Below the pieces are notes generated by a model. That model did not search any database. It saw only the letters and a program-made list of their open reading frames with translations, and was not told the DNA's origin. A program made the translations under genes and the position numbers. Shown piece after piece: positions 9,337 through 18,679 of a DNA stretch of 64,000 bases. How positions within the stretch are numbered: the stretch's first letter is position 1; each line of letters begins with the position of its first letter. Origin of the DNA: Shinella sp. WSJ-2 (GTDB taxonomy: Bacteria > Pseudomonadota > Alphaproteobacteria > Rhizobiales > Rhizobiaceae); assembly GCF_003432075.1 (NCBI RefSeq), contig NZ_QWBU01000004.1, forward strand, positions 248,001-312,000, read 5' to 3'.

Positions 9337-9365
9337 CGCGAGGCAGGGACGAGCCCCGCCTCGCG
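9337..9365 (-). other. Intercistronic hairpin after the apiose binding-protein gene
   Basis: The arms CGCGAGGC (9337-9344) and GCCTCGCG (9358-9365) are a perfect 8-bp inverted repeat, and the loop contains a further GGG/CCC pairing. There is no T tract. It lies 14 bases past the binding-protein stop and before the DUF2291 gene. It could be an mRNA stabiliser or partial attenuator that keeps binding-protein mRNA more abundant than the rest. Confidence 0.6.
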
Positions 9366-9379
9366 CCATCGCGGGAGGA

Positions 9380-10444
<1,065 letters not shown>

Positions 10445-11272
10445 TCAGGTGATGCGCTGGATGCTGGCGGCGATTTCTGTGGGCTCGAACACGCGCTTCC
10501 AGTCGTCCTTCATCAGCACGGGCTTGCCGAACTCGATGGCCTTGTTGCAGGCATCGGAGAACACGCCGGGCGTCTCCTCGAAGATGACCGCGCCGAGCAC
10601 GTTCATGTGGCCGAGCAGGAAGTCGCGGGCGGCCTCCTTTGCAACGCCGCGGCGCACGCACTCATCCATGGCTTCGCGCATGACGACGAGCAGCGAGGCG
10701 CAGACCGTCTCGGACAGGCCAGGCTCCAAGAGCGCCATCTGCTCGACGGTGACGCGGTGCGAGCGCATGACCGGCGCCCAGATGACCTTGGCGATCTCCT
10801 CGCCGAGGCCGTAGGCCTCCTCCGGGCCCTGCATGAGGGCGGAAACGATGTGCTGCTTGGCGGCGATACCGCCGAAGAAATCGCGCTTGGCGGCCGGATC
10901 CGTCTCGTCGTTGAAAATCGGCGGATGGCAAGGGTGCGTGACGAAATAGGTAAGGTCGGCGCGCGCCGGCAGGTGGCCGGCGAAGGGGGCGGCGGCATCG
11001 AGCGCCACGACCATCGTGCCCGGCTTCAGCTTGTCGGCAATGCCGGCAGCAACCTTGCCGATCGCCGTATCCGGCACGGCGAGAATCACGACGTCAGCGC
11101 CGTCGAGGCCTTCATCAGCGGAGACGCAGGAGATACCGAGATCATCCGACAGGCGCTTCTTGCCAGCGTCGCTCACCTCGACATGACGGACATCGAAGCG
11201 CGAACCCTTGAGATTCTTGGCGAGCCGATAGCCCATTTTGCCGCCGGCGCCGAACAACGCGATCGATGTCAT
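10445..11272 (-). CDS. apdH: D-apionate oxidoisomerase
   Basis: A 275-residue NAD(P)-binding protein with a GAGGKMG dinucleotide motif at residues 8-14, and a C-terminal helical part like the phosphogluconate dehydrogenase and ketol-acid reductoisomerase folds. In the known pathway ApdH converts D-apionate to 3-oxo-isoapionate by combined oxidation and isomerisation. The ATG at 11272 is chosen because GGGAGG lies 7 bases upstream. It is the first gene of the leftward unit apdH, binding protein, DUF2291, ATPase, permease, apsD, apnL. The operator-like site at 11361-11377 lies about 90 bases upstream. Confidence 0.87.
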   Translation of the reverse strand: MTSIALFGAGGKMGYRLAKNLKGSRFDVRHVEVSDAGKKRLSDDLGISCVSADEGLDGADVVILAVPDTAIGKVAAGIADKLKPGTMVVALDAAAPFAGHLPARADLTYFVTHPCHPPIFNDETDPAAKRDFFGGIAAKQHIVSALMQGPEEAYGLGEEIAKVIWAPVMRSHRVTVEQMALLEPGLSETVCASLLVVMREAMDECVRRGVAKEAARDFLLGHMNVLGAVIFEETPGVFSDACNKAIEFGKPVLMKDDWKRVFEPTEIAASIQRIT

Positions 11273-11360
11273 CGAAGACCTCCCTGATGCATGCGACTGG
11301 ACAGATCCGTCCAGCCGGAAATTTCCTCCGCCGGTCGCCCGGTGTGGGTCTATATTTCCC

Positions 11361-11377
11361 AACTGGTATAACAAGTC
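11361..11377. promoter_or_regulatory. Probable GntR/FadR-type operator before apdH
   Basis: AACTGGTATAACAAGTC contains TGGTATAACAA, a full match to the FadR-subfamily consensus TNGTNNNACNA. It nearly repeats the site at 2339-2355 beside the regulator gene. The pair would put oiaXK and the apdH-to-apnL unit under one regulator. Confidence 0.65.
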
Positions 11378-11406
11378 AATAACTATCTGTGTGGATATGT
11401 GATGTT

Positions 11407-11423
11407 TATGTGAATATCACATA
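11407..11423. promoter_or_regulatory. Perfect inverted repeat TATGTGA-N3-TCACATA upstream of apdH
   Basis: TATGTGAATATCACATA is a 7-bp inverted repeat with a 3-base centre. A third copy of the half-site (TATGTGA) starts 11 bases upstream at 11396, so a protein could bind in tandem. The spacing is too short for a CRP-type site (TGTGA-N6-TCACA). The binding protein is unknown; the DeoR regulators or EryD are candidates. Confidence 0.45.
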
Positions 11424-11505
11424 GGCGCCCTATCATCGCCTGCGGCGACAGCAGGATTTAACTATCCGGAATAAAACGACTTTTCCCAAAGATGAAAACG
11501 AAGAA

Positions 11506-11533
11506 GAGCCGAACGTCACGGGACGTTCGGCTC
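11506..11533 (-). terminator. Rho-independent terminator of the DeoR/kinase/tetrulose-kinase operon
   Basis: The arms GAGCCGAACGTC and GACGTTCGGCTC form a perfect 12-bp stem with a 4-base loop. On the minus strand the stem is followed by TTCTTCGTTTTC. It lies about 50 bases past the stop of the DhaK-DhaL gene. Confidence 0.85.
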
Positions 11534-11583
11534 AATGTCACACCTGGAATGAGATGTTCGATGCGGCCTGGGCGCCCAAACCG

Positions 11584-13284
11584 TCAGAGACGGGCGGCAA
11601 TCGTCGCGGCGATGAGGGCCAGCGAGACGGCGCCGGCGTCGGGATGGCCGATGCTGCGTTCGGCGAGCGGGCGGGCGCGGCCAAGACGTGGCGAGAGCGG
11701 CGCAGTGGCTTCCGCCGCCTGCCGGCAGGTCGCGCTCGCCTTCTGCCAGGCGCCCTTCAGCGAGAGACCGTCTGCCTTGGCGGTTTCCAGCGCGGCGACG
11801 AAGGGCACGAAGGCATCCACCAGCGTCTTGTCACCGGGCCTTGCGCCGCCCAGACGCATCACATCGTCGAGCGCAACCCGCGCGCCACGGATCACATCGG
11901 CATCTTCGAATTTGCCCTCATCGCAGAAGGCGGAACTCCAGGAGCGTAGCAGCAAACCCCAGATGGCGCCGGACGTGCCGCCGGCACGGTCTGCCCAGGC
12001 ATCACCGGCCACCGCAAGCGCGCTGCGCGCACCGGCACCGGCCGCCACGGCCTGATGAATCGCCTCGCGGGCGGCAGTCGCGCCGCGGCGCATGCCCTGG
12101 CCATGGTCACCATCGCCGGCAAAGGCATCGATCCGGCCAAGCTCGGCCTCCGCCTCGCTCAGCGCCGAGACCATGGCGTCGAGAATGCCGGCAAGGCAGC
12201 GGGCACTCTCCCGCGACGCCGGGGAGGCCGGGCCAAAACCCGGTGCCTCATCTTCAGTACCCGCGCGAACCGCAGCCGGCTCCGTGCGAAAGGTTTCGCC
12301 GCGACGGAAGACCGGTGTGTCACATGGCGCCAACCAATAACGCTCCAGTTCCGCATCCAGCCACAGAACCGTCAGCGAGCAGCCCTGCATGTCGAGGCTC
12401 GTGACATATTCGCCGACCTCGGGCGCCACGAGATCGACGCCCGCCGCCTGAAGCAGAGTTTCCACCGCGCCCCAGAGAACGAAAAGCTCTTCATATTTGG
12501 TAGCGCCGAGACCGTTCAGCAGCACGGCCGCGCGACGCGCGCCGGCCGGGCGCTCAGCCAGGATAGTGTCGACAAGCAATTCCGCCAACGCGCGCGCGGG
12601 TACGATTTGCGCATCGCGGATGCCGGGTTCGCCATGGATGCCGAGGCCAAGCGCCATCATGCCGCGCGGCACGGTGAAGAGCGGTTCCGTGGCGCCCGGC
12701 AGCGTGCAGCCGCCAAAGGCGACACCGAAGGAGAACGTCCGGTCATTGGCATGCCGGGTGATGCGCTCGACCGCGTCGATATCGAGCCCCGCCTCCGCCG
12801 CAGCTCCCGCGACCTTGAAGACGACGAAATCGCCCGCGATGCCGCGCCGCCGCAGATACTGGTCAGCCGGTGCACTCGCAACGTCGTCCGTGACGGTGAC
12901 AATGCGGACATCGATGCCCTCGGCGCGCAGGCGCTCGGCCGCCACGCCGAAATTCAGCACGTCGCCGGCATAGTTGCCGAAGCCGAGCAGAATGCCACCG
13001 CCATTGTCCGCATTGCGACAGACGCGGGCAACCGCCGCCGTCGAAGGCGAGGCGAAAATTTCCCCCGCAACCGCCGCATCCGCCATGCCCGGCCCGACAT
13101 AGCCGGCAAAGGCCGGATAGTGCCCGGAGCCGCCGCCGACGATGACCGAGACCTTGCCCTGCGGCACCGCCGTCGAACGAACGACGCCGCCCTTAACCAG
13201 CCGGACATAGCGCCCGTAGATACGCGAAAAGCCCGCAAGGGCGGACGCAGCGAAGGTTTCGGGGTCGTCGACGATCTTGGTCAC
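11584..13284 (-). CDS. DhaK-DhaL fusion kinase, probable L- or D-erythrulose kinase
   Basis: A 566-residue single-chain dihydroxyacetone-kinase homologue. The DhaK domain fills about residues 1-330 and has VGGGSGHYP near 49-57 and the ketose-binding His217 in GIHGEPG. The DhaL domain, about 355-566, has the Mg-ATP aspartates in DAFAGDGDHGQG (D386, D391, D393). The GTG start at 13284 has GGGAGG 6 bases upstream. Kinases of this architecture phosphorylate dihydroxyacetone, and in tetritol pathways L-erythrulose (LerK) or D-erythrulose (DerK). The tetrose setting makes a tetrulose more likely than dihydroxyacetone; L-erythrulose 1-phosphate would feed EryH. It is the last gene of the leftward operon. 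Confidence 0.78.
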   Translation of the reverse strand: MTKIVDDPETFAASALAGFSRIYGRYVRLVKGGVVRSTAVPQGKVSVIVGGGSGHYPAFAGYVGPGMADAAVAGEIFASPSTAAVARVCRNADNGGGILLGFGNYAGDVLNFGVAAERLRAEGIDVRIVTVTDDVASAPADQYLRRRGIAGDFVVFKVAGAAAEAGLDIDAVERITRHANDRTFSFGVAFGGCTLPGATEPLFTVPRGMMALGLGIHGEPGIRDAQIVPARALAELLVDTILAERPAGARRAAVLLNGLGATKYEELFVLWGAVETLLQAAGVDLVAPEVGEYVTSLDMQGCSLTVLWLDAELERYWLAPCDTPVFRRGETFRTEPAAVRAGTEDEAPGFGPASPASRESARCLAGILDAMVSALSEAEAELGRIDAFAGDGDHGQGMRRGATAAREAIHQAVAAGAGARSALAVAGDAWADRAGGTSGAIWGLLLRSWSSAFCDEGKFEDADVIRGARVALDDVMRLGGARPGDKTLVDAFVPFVAALETAKADGLSLKGAWQKASATCRQAAEATAPLSPRLGRARPLAERSIGHPDAGAVSLALIAATIAARL

Positions 13285-13375
13285 TGGTTCCTCCCGCAGG
13301 CAATCATGCCCTTGAAGATGCAACAGGGACGGCGCGGAGAAAAGAGCAAAGCGCCACCGGTGGAGCTGTGAAACC

Positions 13376-15040
13376 TCAGAGGCTTACGCGGTTGAAAGCC
13401 GTCAGATGCTGGGCAATCGCGGCAATTTCCTGGACGCGGCGCGCCTCATCCCAACCGAGCGCGACCGCCGCGATATCGGCGATCTCGTTCAAGCCGGCCG
13501 CGGTGACCTTGCCTTCGATGGCGAGCGTCGTGCGACGCAGAACGATGTCGGCGAGATGCTCGACCATTTCGTTGCGGGCGATCCAGTCGATCTCCGCGCG
13601 CCCGTAGCCATCGACATGGGGCAGCAGCGTATCACCGATCTGCGTGATATGGGCCAGCACCGCATCGGCCGTCGTGCCGTAGCGGGCAAGAAGGGCTTCG
13701 ATGCGCTCGGTAGACAGGCCGCTCTTCGCCGCGCGTTCCGAAATCCACGCCCGGCGCGCCGCGTCATCGGCTGGGAAGCCGCGGCCGCCGCCGATCGGCA
13801 GCATCTGCGTGCTGGTCTTCCGGCTGCGCCCGATGCGCGCGAGGATCGTGTCGGCCACCTCCTCGGCAAAGCCGCGGAAGGTCGTCCATTTGCCGCCGAC
13901 GAGCGAGATGACCGGGAACGGCCGCCCCTCGCCCGGCTCCGCGACGGGGGCCGAATGATCACGGCTGATCAGGCCGGGATTGCTGGCATCCGACGCCGGC
14001 AGCGGGCGGATGCCGCTATAGGCGTAGACGATCTGGTCACGGCTGAAGTCCAGCCTCGGCAAAAGCGAACTGAGGCTGGCGAGGAAATAATCGACCTCGT
14101 CCTCCTCGCAGCGGACCGTCTCCGGGTTATCGGCCTTGATATCCGTCGAGCCGACGAGCGCGAGGCCGAGGAAATCATAGACGAGGCAAATGCGGCCATC
14201 GTCCGCCTCGAAATAGATCATCCGGCCCTTCAGGCTCTTCACCAGCGCGGGATGCTTCAGCAGGATATGCGAGCCCTTGGTGCCGCCGATCAGTTTTCCC
14301 GAAATGCCGAGCGTCGCGTTGACGGCATCGATCCAGGGGCCGGCCGCATTGACAACGATGCCAGCGCGAACGCTGCGTTCACCGTCCTTCGGACCCCGAA
14401 GGCGCAGCACGCCCTCCTCCTGCCCGAGCAACGTGGTGTCGTTCATTGCAACCGAAGCAGGGCTGGCATCGAGACCATCACGCACCAGTTCCCATACGAG
14501 GCGTTCCGGCCGGCTGATCTTGGCATCGTAATAGATGCCGCCCGCGACGATGCGCGGGGTGATTTCCGGCATTTCCGCAAGCGCCTTGCGGCGGAAGAAG
14601 AACTGGTGCTTCGGCATGACGCGGTGGCGCGCGCCGTAGAGGTCGTAGAGCGCAAGGCCGATCTTGATGAGCACGGCGCCGCGGCTGCGCGGGGCCGTCG
14701 TCGAGCCGAACAGCGTGCGCAGGGCCGCAAACGCCCCCTTCATCAGGGAGAAGGAGGGAATGAAGGTCGGCAGCGCCTCGACGCAATGCGGCGCGTTGCG
14801 CAAAAGCAGGTTGCGCTCCAGCGTCGATTGCGCGACGAGGCCGAGTTCGCCGGTCTCCAGATATTTGATGCCGCCATGGATGAGGCGCGAGGGGGCCGCA
14901 CTCGTGCCGGAGCCGAAATCCGCCTTGTCAACGATCAGGCATTTCAGGCCCTGCAGGCAGAGATCGCGAAAGAGCCCTGCCCCGTTTATACCGGCGCCGA
15001 GGATGATGACGTCGAAAGTCTCGACCGTTGTATCCGTCAT
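13376..15040 (-). CDS. FAD-dependent glycerol-3-phosphate dehydrogenase-like oxidoreductase (EryB paralogue)
   Basis: A 554-residue member of the GlpD/EryB family. The FAD-binding motif ILGAGINGAG starts near residue 13, SRLIHGGIKYLE near 52-63 is the conserved flavin-contact region, and the GlpD C-terminal helical domain begins around residue 400. It follows the FGGY kinase gene by 13 bases. The kinase and dehydrogenase mirror the EryA and EryB pair on the other side of the transporter genes, so they probably phosphorylate and then oxidise a second polyol, with electrons passing to quinone. Plain glycerol 3-phosphate oxidation is the alternative. Confidence 0.78.
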   Translation of the reverse strand: MTDTTVETFDVIILGAGINGAGLFRDLCLQGLKCLIVDKADFGSGTSAAPSRLIHGGIKYLETGELGLVAQSTLERNLLLRNAPHCVEALPTFIPSFSLMKGAFAALRTLFGSTTAPRSRGAVLIKIGLALYDLYGARHRVMPKHQFFFRRKALAEMPEITPRIVAGGIYYDAKISRPERLVWELVRDGLDASPASVAMNDTTLLGQEEGVLRLRGPKDGERSVRAGIVVNAAGPWIDAVNATLGISGKLIGGTKGSHILLKHPALVKSLKGRMIYFEADDGRICLVYDFLGLALVGSTDIKADNPETVRCEEDEVDYFLASLSSLLPRLDFSRDQIVYAYSGIRPLPASDASNPGLISRDHSAPVAEPGEGRPFPVISLVGGKWTTFRGFAEEVADTILARIGRSRKTSTQMLPIGGGRGFPADDAARRAWISERAAKSGLSTERIEALLARYGTTADAVLAHITQIGDTLLPHVDGYGRAEIDWIARNEMVEHLADIVLRRTTLAIEGKVTAAGLNEIADIAAVALGWDEARRVQEIAAIAQHLTAFNRVSL

Positions 15041-15053
15041 GATGGCATTCCTG

Positions 15054-16574
15054 TCAGTTCTTTGCGCCCAGGCGCCGCAGCACCGGCCAGAGCGGCTTCA
15101 TGGCCCCGGCGAGATCGAGGAAGACCCGGTATTTCTCGTCATAGGCTTTCCGTCTGTCGGGATCCGGCTGGTAGGTGGTTTCGATCGACGCGAGATCGCG
15201 CGGATCGTCGGTCGGCGAGGCAAAGAGCCCGGCGCCGGCACCGGCACAAAGCGCCGCTCCCCAGGCGGCGGCCTCTTCCGTGCGTGTCGCCGTGACCGGC
15301 AGGCCGAGAATGTCGGCAAACAGCCCGGCCATGGCGGGATTGCGCGAGACGCCGCCGGTCAGGCGGGCGGTCGCGGGCGCAAAGCCGTCGCGCAGCGCAT
15401 CGACATGAACGCGGTGATTGAAGGCGATGCCCTCCAGCACGGCGCGCACCAGGTCGCCGCGGTCGTGCCAGGCGTTGAGACCGTAGAAGCCGGCGCTGGA
15501 GGCGCCGCCGAACGGCGAACCAAAGAGATAGGGGTGGAAGAAGGCGCTGGAGGGGCGTTCGCGCGCGACTTCGAATTCCTTGCCGAGGATCGCGTGGATG
15601 CTCTCGCCGGCGACCTCCGCCGCCTTGGCGTCGGCAGCGCAGAACTGGTCTATGAACCAGTCGTAATTGGCGGTCGAAGCGGGCGAGATCGCCATGTTGT
15701 TCCATTCGCCGGGCAGAATGCCGTTGCGGCAGAACCAGCGGCCATCGACCTTCGGCACCGAAGAAACCGTCTCGTTGATCGAATAGGTGCCGGCAATGAC
15801 CGCCACCACGCCCTCGCCGTAGCCGCCCATGCCGAGCGCGGATGCTGTGACATCGTGCAGGCCGGCCATGACGGGCGTGCCGGCGATAAGTCCGGTCCGG
15901 CGCGCAGTCTCCGCCGTCACGCCGCCGACGATCTCGGTCGAGCCTGCCATCGGCGGCTGTCGCCCGGCGAGGCGGTCCAGCCCGAAGAGGCGGAAAGCGT
16001 CGTCGGCATAGTCCTGTGTGAAAACATTGGTGAAGGACGTGCTGGCTTCCGTGCGGTCGGTGCCGATTGTCCCGCACAGGCAAAAGCGCAGCCAGTCCTT
16101 CGCGGCGATGAAATGGGCGATACGCGCATAACGCTCCGGCTCGTGATCGCGGATCCAGCGCAGGATGGCGGATGGCGCGGAGGCGTGCGGCTTCTGGCCG
16201 GTCAGCGTCAGCGACTGCTCACCAATCTCGCTTTCGTTCCATGCATCGGCGATCGCATCGGCGCGGGTATCGAGCGACACGATGGCATTGCCGAGCGGCC
16301 GCTTGTCACCGTCGAGCAGATAGATGCCGTCGCCATGCGCCGTCGCGGCAATCGCGACGATATCGGCAGCCGGCCGGCCACAGGCGGCCAGCGCCTCCTG
16401 GATGGCATCCGCCGTCGCGGCCCACAGGCCATCCATGTCGCGTTCGACATGCTGCGGAGCCGGAATGAGCTGGGGAACGCGGCGGCGGGCAATTGCCAGC
16501 ACCGTTCCATCCGTATCGAAAATCACGGCCTTGGTGACCGTCAGGCCGCTGTCTATACCCATGATGCAGGGCAT
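15054..16574 (-). CDS. FGGY-family carbohydrate kinase, L-xylulose-kinase-like
   Basis: A 506-residue FGGY kinase. The N-terminal phosphate-binding loop reads CIMGIDSGLTVTKAV, HVERDMDGLW follows near residue 43, and LTGGVSRNPAMAGLFADI near residue 400 is the C-terminal FGGY motif. It resembles LyxK-type kinases more than EryA. The ATG at 16574 has GGAG 6 bases before it. It lies between the DeoR regulator gene and the GlpD-like gene. The substrate is unproven: candidates are a tetritol, a pentulose or another polyol brought in by the transporter of the same operon. Confidence 0.8.
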   Translation of the reverse strand: MPCIMGIDSGLTVTKAVIFDTDGTVLAIARRRVPQLIPAPQHVERDMDGLWAATADAIQEALAACGRPAADIVAIAATAHGDGIYLLDGDKRPLGNAIVSLDTRADAIADAWNESEIGEQSLTLTGQKPHASAPSAILRWIRDHEPERYARIAHFIAAKDWLRFCLCGTIGTDRTEASTSFTNVFTQDYADDAFRLFGLDRLAGRQPPMAGSTEIVGGVTAETARRTGLIAGTPVMAGLHDVTASALGMGGYGEGVVAVIAGTYSINETVSSVPKVDGRWFCRNGILPGEWNNMAISPASTANYDWFIDQFCAADAKAAEVAGESIHAILGKEFEVARERPSSAFFHPYLFGSPFGGASSAGFYGLNAWHDRGDLVRAVLEGIAFNHRVHVDALRDGFAPATARLTGGVSRNPAMAGLFADILGLPVTATRTEEAAAWGAALCAGAGAGLFASPTDDPRDLASIETTYQPDPDRRKAYDEKYRVFLDLAGAMKPLWPVLRRLGAKN

Positions 16575-16642
16575 CGCTGTCTCCATTCTCAAGCGAAGGA
16601 GAAACGGCACCGAGCATTGGGTTATCCGCAGCAGCGGACCCT

Positions 16643-17482
16643 TCAGCCGGACCGCTCTCCGTCCGCCACAATGACGTTGATCCCCTTCGAGCGCATGCGC
16701 GACAGGTGAGAGATCGGGATATCCTCATCGACGATCACGGCGTCGAACTCTTCGAGCGTCGCGAAGTGGTGCAGCGCGCGCCGCTCAAATTTGGTGTGGT
16801 CGGCCAGCAGCACGCGCTTCGACGAGCTCTCGAACATCGCCCGCTTGGTCGCGACCGTTTCCGGCGACTGGTGGTAAACCACGTCGTCAACAATGGCCGA
16901 GAGCGACATGAACACGGTGTCGGCGCGCAGTCGGCGGATTTCGTTGCTGGTGATGTGCCCCATGAAGGCATTGCACCAATGGTAGAACTGCCCCCCGAGA
17001 CAGATGAGATTGAGATCAACAACCTCCTTCAGCTCGTTGATCAGGACGAGCGAGTTAGTGATCACCGTCAGCGGTACCTTGGCCGGTAGGAAGCGCGTCA
17101 TTTCGTGCACGGTGGTGGCGTCATCCATGAAGATCGCCTGCCCCGGCTCGACGAACTGCATGGCGGCCCTGGCGATCGCCTTCTTCTCCTTGGCCTGCTT
17201 GGTGGCGCGGTAGGCATCGGAGGATTCGATCAGGCTGGTGGGTGCCGCCGAGACGACGCCGCGCGTCTTTCGGAAAAGGCCGCGACTGACGAGATCGTCG
17301 ACATCGCGGTGCGCCGTCATCAGGCTGATGCCAAAACGCTCGGTCAGGTCCTCGATGCGGATGGAGCCCTCGGCAATGACGGTCTCGGCGATCATCTGGC
17401 GACGTACGAGCTGGCGCGCATGCCGGCTGTCGCTCGGCAGCTCCTCCGAAAGCAAATCCTTGACGTCGACTTTCTTGTTCAC
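16643..17482 (-). CDS. DeoR-family transcriptional regulator
   Basis: A 279-residue DeoR/GlpR-type repressor. A winged helix lies at about residues 26-80 (RFGISLMTAHRDVDDL), followed by the sugar-phosphate-sensing DeoRC domain (FMDDATTVHEM, then VITNSLVLINEL). It sits inside the leftward transporter and kinase operon, 131 bases after the binding-protein stop. It probably senses a phosphorylated polyol made by its neighbours and controls this operon. The operator is not identified; TGTGATA-type motifs in the 21923-22701 region are candidates. Confidence 0.85.
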   Translation of the reverse strand: MNKKVDVKDLLSEELPSDSRHARQLVRRQMIAETVIAEGSIRIEDLTERFGISLMTAHRDVDDLVSRGLFRKTRGVVSAAPTSLIESSDAYRATKQAKEKKAIARAAMQFVEPGQAIFMDDATTVHEMTRFLPAKVPLTVITNSLVLINELKEVVDLNLICLGGQFYHWCNAFMGHITSNEIRRLRADTVFMSLSAIVDDVVYHQSPETVATKRAMFESSSKRVLLADHTKFERRALHHFATLEEFDAVIVDEDIPISHLSRMRSKGINVIVADGERSG

Positions 17483-17579
17483 CGTGGCCCTGCCATTCTT
17501 CGAGGATAGAGTTTTCGTATCTCGTATCGGGCGGCAAGGAAAATGCCAAGCTGGGCCGGGAGGCCCCGGTCTGAAAGGT

Positions 17580-17604
17580 GGGAGCGCCCCGAAGAGGCGC
17601 TCCC
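17580..17604 (-). other. Intercistronic hairpin after the second sugar-binding protein gene
   Basis: GGGAGCGCC (17580-17588) pairs with GGCGCTCCC (17596-17604), a perfect 9-bp stem with a 7-base loop and no T tract. It lies 8 bases past the binding-protein stop. It probably stabilises or attenuates the transcript before the regulator gene. Confidence 0.6.
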
Positions 17605-17612
17605 GATATCGA

Positions 17613-18560
17613 TTACTCGCTCAGAACGAAGGGAGCGGTGTACTTGTCGACATTGTCCTTGGTGATCAGCAGGCAATCGAAGAGCTGCTTTTCGGTGTCG
17701 ACGCCGGTCGAGCCGTTCTTGATGACGTTGTCGGCCTGCTTGACGGCCGCTTCCGAGAACACGGCAACCGGCTGGAGAACGGTATACTGCAGTTCACCCG
17801 CCTTGATGGCGGCAACCGCATCCGGCGAACCGTCGAAGCCGCCGACCTTGACCTGCTCAAGCTTGCCGGCTTCCTTGAGCGCTGCAATGGCGCCGAGAGC
17901 CATTTCGTCGTTGCCGCTGATCACGCCGATGATGTCCGGGTTGGCCTGCAGCAGGGACTGCATTTTGGCGTGGCCCTTGGTACGATCCCAGTCAGCCACT
18001 TCCTTGCCGGACTTTTCGAGGTCCGGGTACTGCGTCAGCACGGTTTCGTAGCCGTTCGAACGCGTTGCGGCATTGTTGTCGGAGGGAGCGCCGAAGAGTT
18101 CGACATACTTGCCCTTGTCGCCGACCGCTTCGACCCACTGCTGGGCACCAAGCGCTGCGCCCTGGGCGTTGTTCGAAACGAGCTGCGCCTTGGCAAGGCC
18201 TTCCTGGTTGATCTCGGCGTTGACGAGAATGACCGGGATGCCGGCGGCAACGGCCTTCTTCACCGCGCCGACCGAACCGTCGGCGTTTGCCGGGTCGAGG
18301 ATGATGGCGACCGACTTGTTGGTGATGGCGGTGTCTACAAGGTTGCTTTCGGTGTTCGTGTCACCCTTGTGGGCGCCGACATTGGCCGTGTAGCCGAGGC
18401 TTTCAGCGGTCTTCTTGGCAACTTCGCCTTCCGTGAACCAGTAGGGGTTCGACGGATCATTGACGATGACAGTGATCAGGCCTTCAGCCCAGGCAGAGCT
18501 GAACAGCAGCGGCATGACGGCAGTTGCCGCGAAGAGGACTCGCATACCTTTTTTAAACAT
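17613..18560 (-). CDS. Periplasmic sugar/polyol-binding protein of the second CUT2 transporter
   Basis: A 315-residue RbsB-type binding protein. The signal peptide covers about residues 1-25 (cleavage near SSAWA-E) and the mature start is GLITVIVNDPSNPYWFTEGE. GNDEMALGA and VGGFDGS mark the C-terminal lobe. The ATG at 18560 is preceded by GGGAG. Gene order is DUF2291, ATPase, permease, binding protein. Because the operon diverges from eryA, erythritol or another tetritol or pentitol is the likely ligand. It resembles the polyol transporters found with rhizobial erythritol genes. Confidence 0.88.
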   Translation of the reverse strand: MFKKGMRVLFAATAVMPLLFSSAWAEGLITVIVNDPSNPYWFTEGEVAKKTAESLGYTANVGAHKGDTNTESNLVDTAITNKSVAIILDPANADGSVGAVKKAVAAGIPVILVNAEINQEGLAKAQLVSNNAQGAALGAQQWVEAVGDKGKYVELFGAPSDNNAATRSNGYETVLTQYPDLEKSGKEVADWDRTKGHAKMQSLLQANPDIIGVISGNDEMALGAIAALKEAGKLEQVKVGGFDGSPDAVAAIKAGELQYTVLQPVAVFSEAAVKQADNVIKNGSTGVDTEKQLFDCLLITKDNVDKYTAPFVLSE

Positions 18561-18679
18561 GGTCTCACTCCCTTTGTTGAGTTCGGTTACGCCGATTTTC
18601 GGCAATACTTTCCGCTCTCGGGCCACTGGATGGTCCGCCTCTCCCGATAGCAGTCCGTTGGTGTCGGTCGCCGCTGGTC

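Larger units (their letters stand above)
11273..11583. promoter_or_regulatory. Intergenic region: apdH promoter and terminator of the upstream operon
   Basis: This 311-base AT-richer gap lies between two leftward operons. It holds a perfect terminator-type hairpin (11506-11533), an inverted repeat TATGTGA/TCACATA (11407-11423), a lone TATGTGA half-site (11396-11402) and the GntR-type operator (11361-11377). I see no coding sequence. Confidence 0.7.

Noticed and set aside
11407-11423. CRP binding site
   Set aside because: The half-sites TGTGA and TCACA are present but separated by 3 bases, not the 6 that CRP needs.
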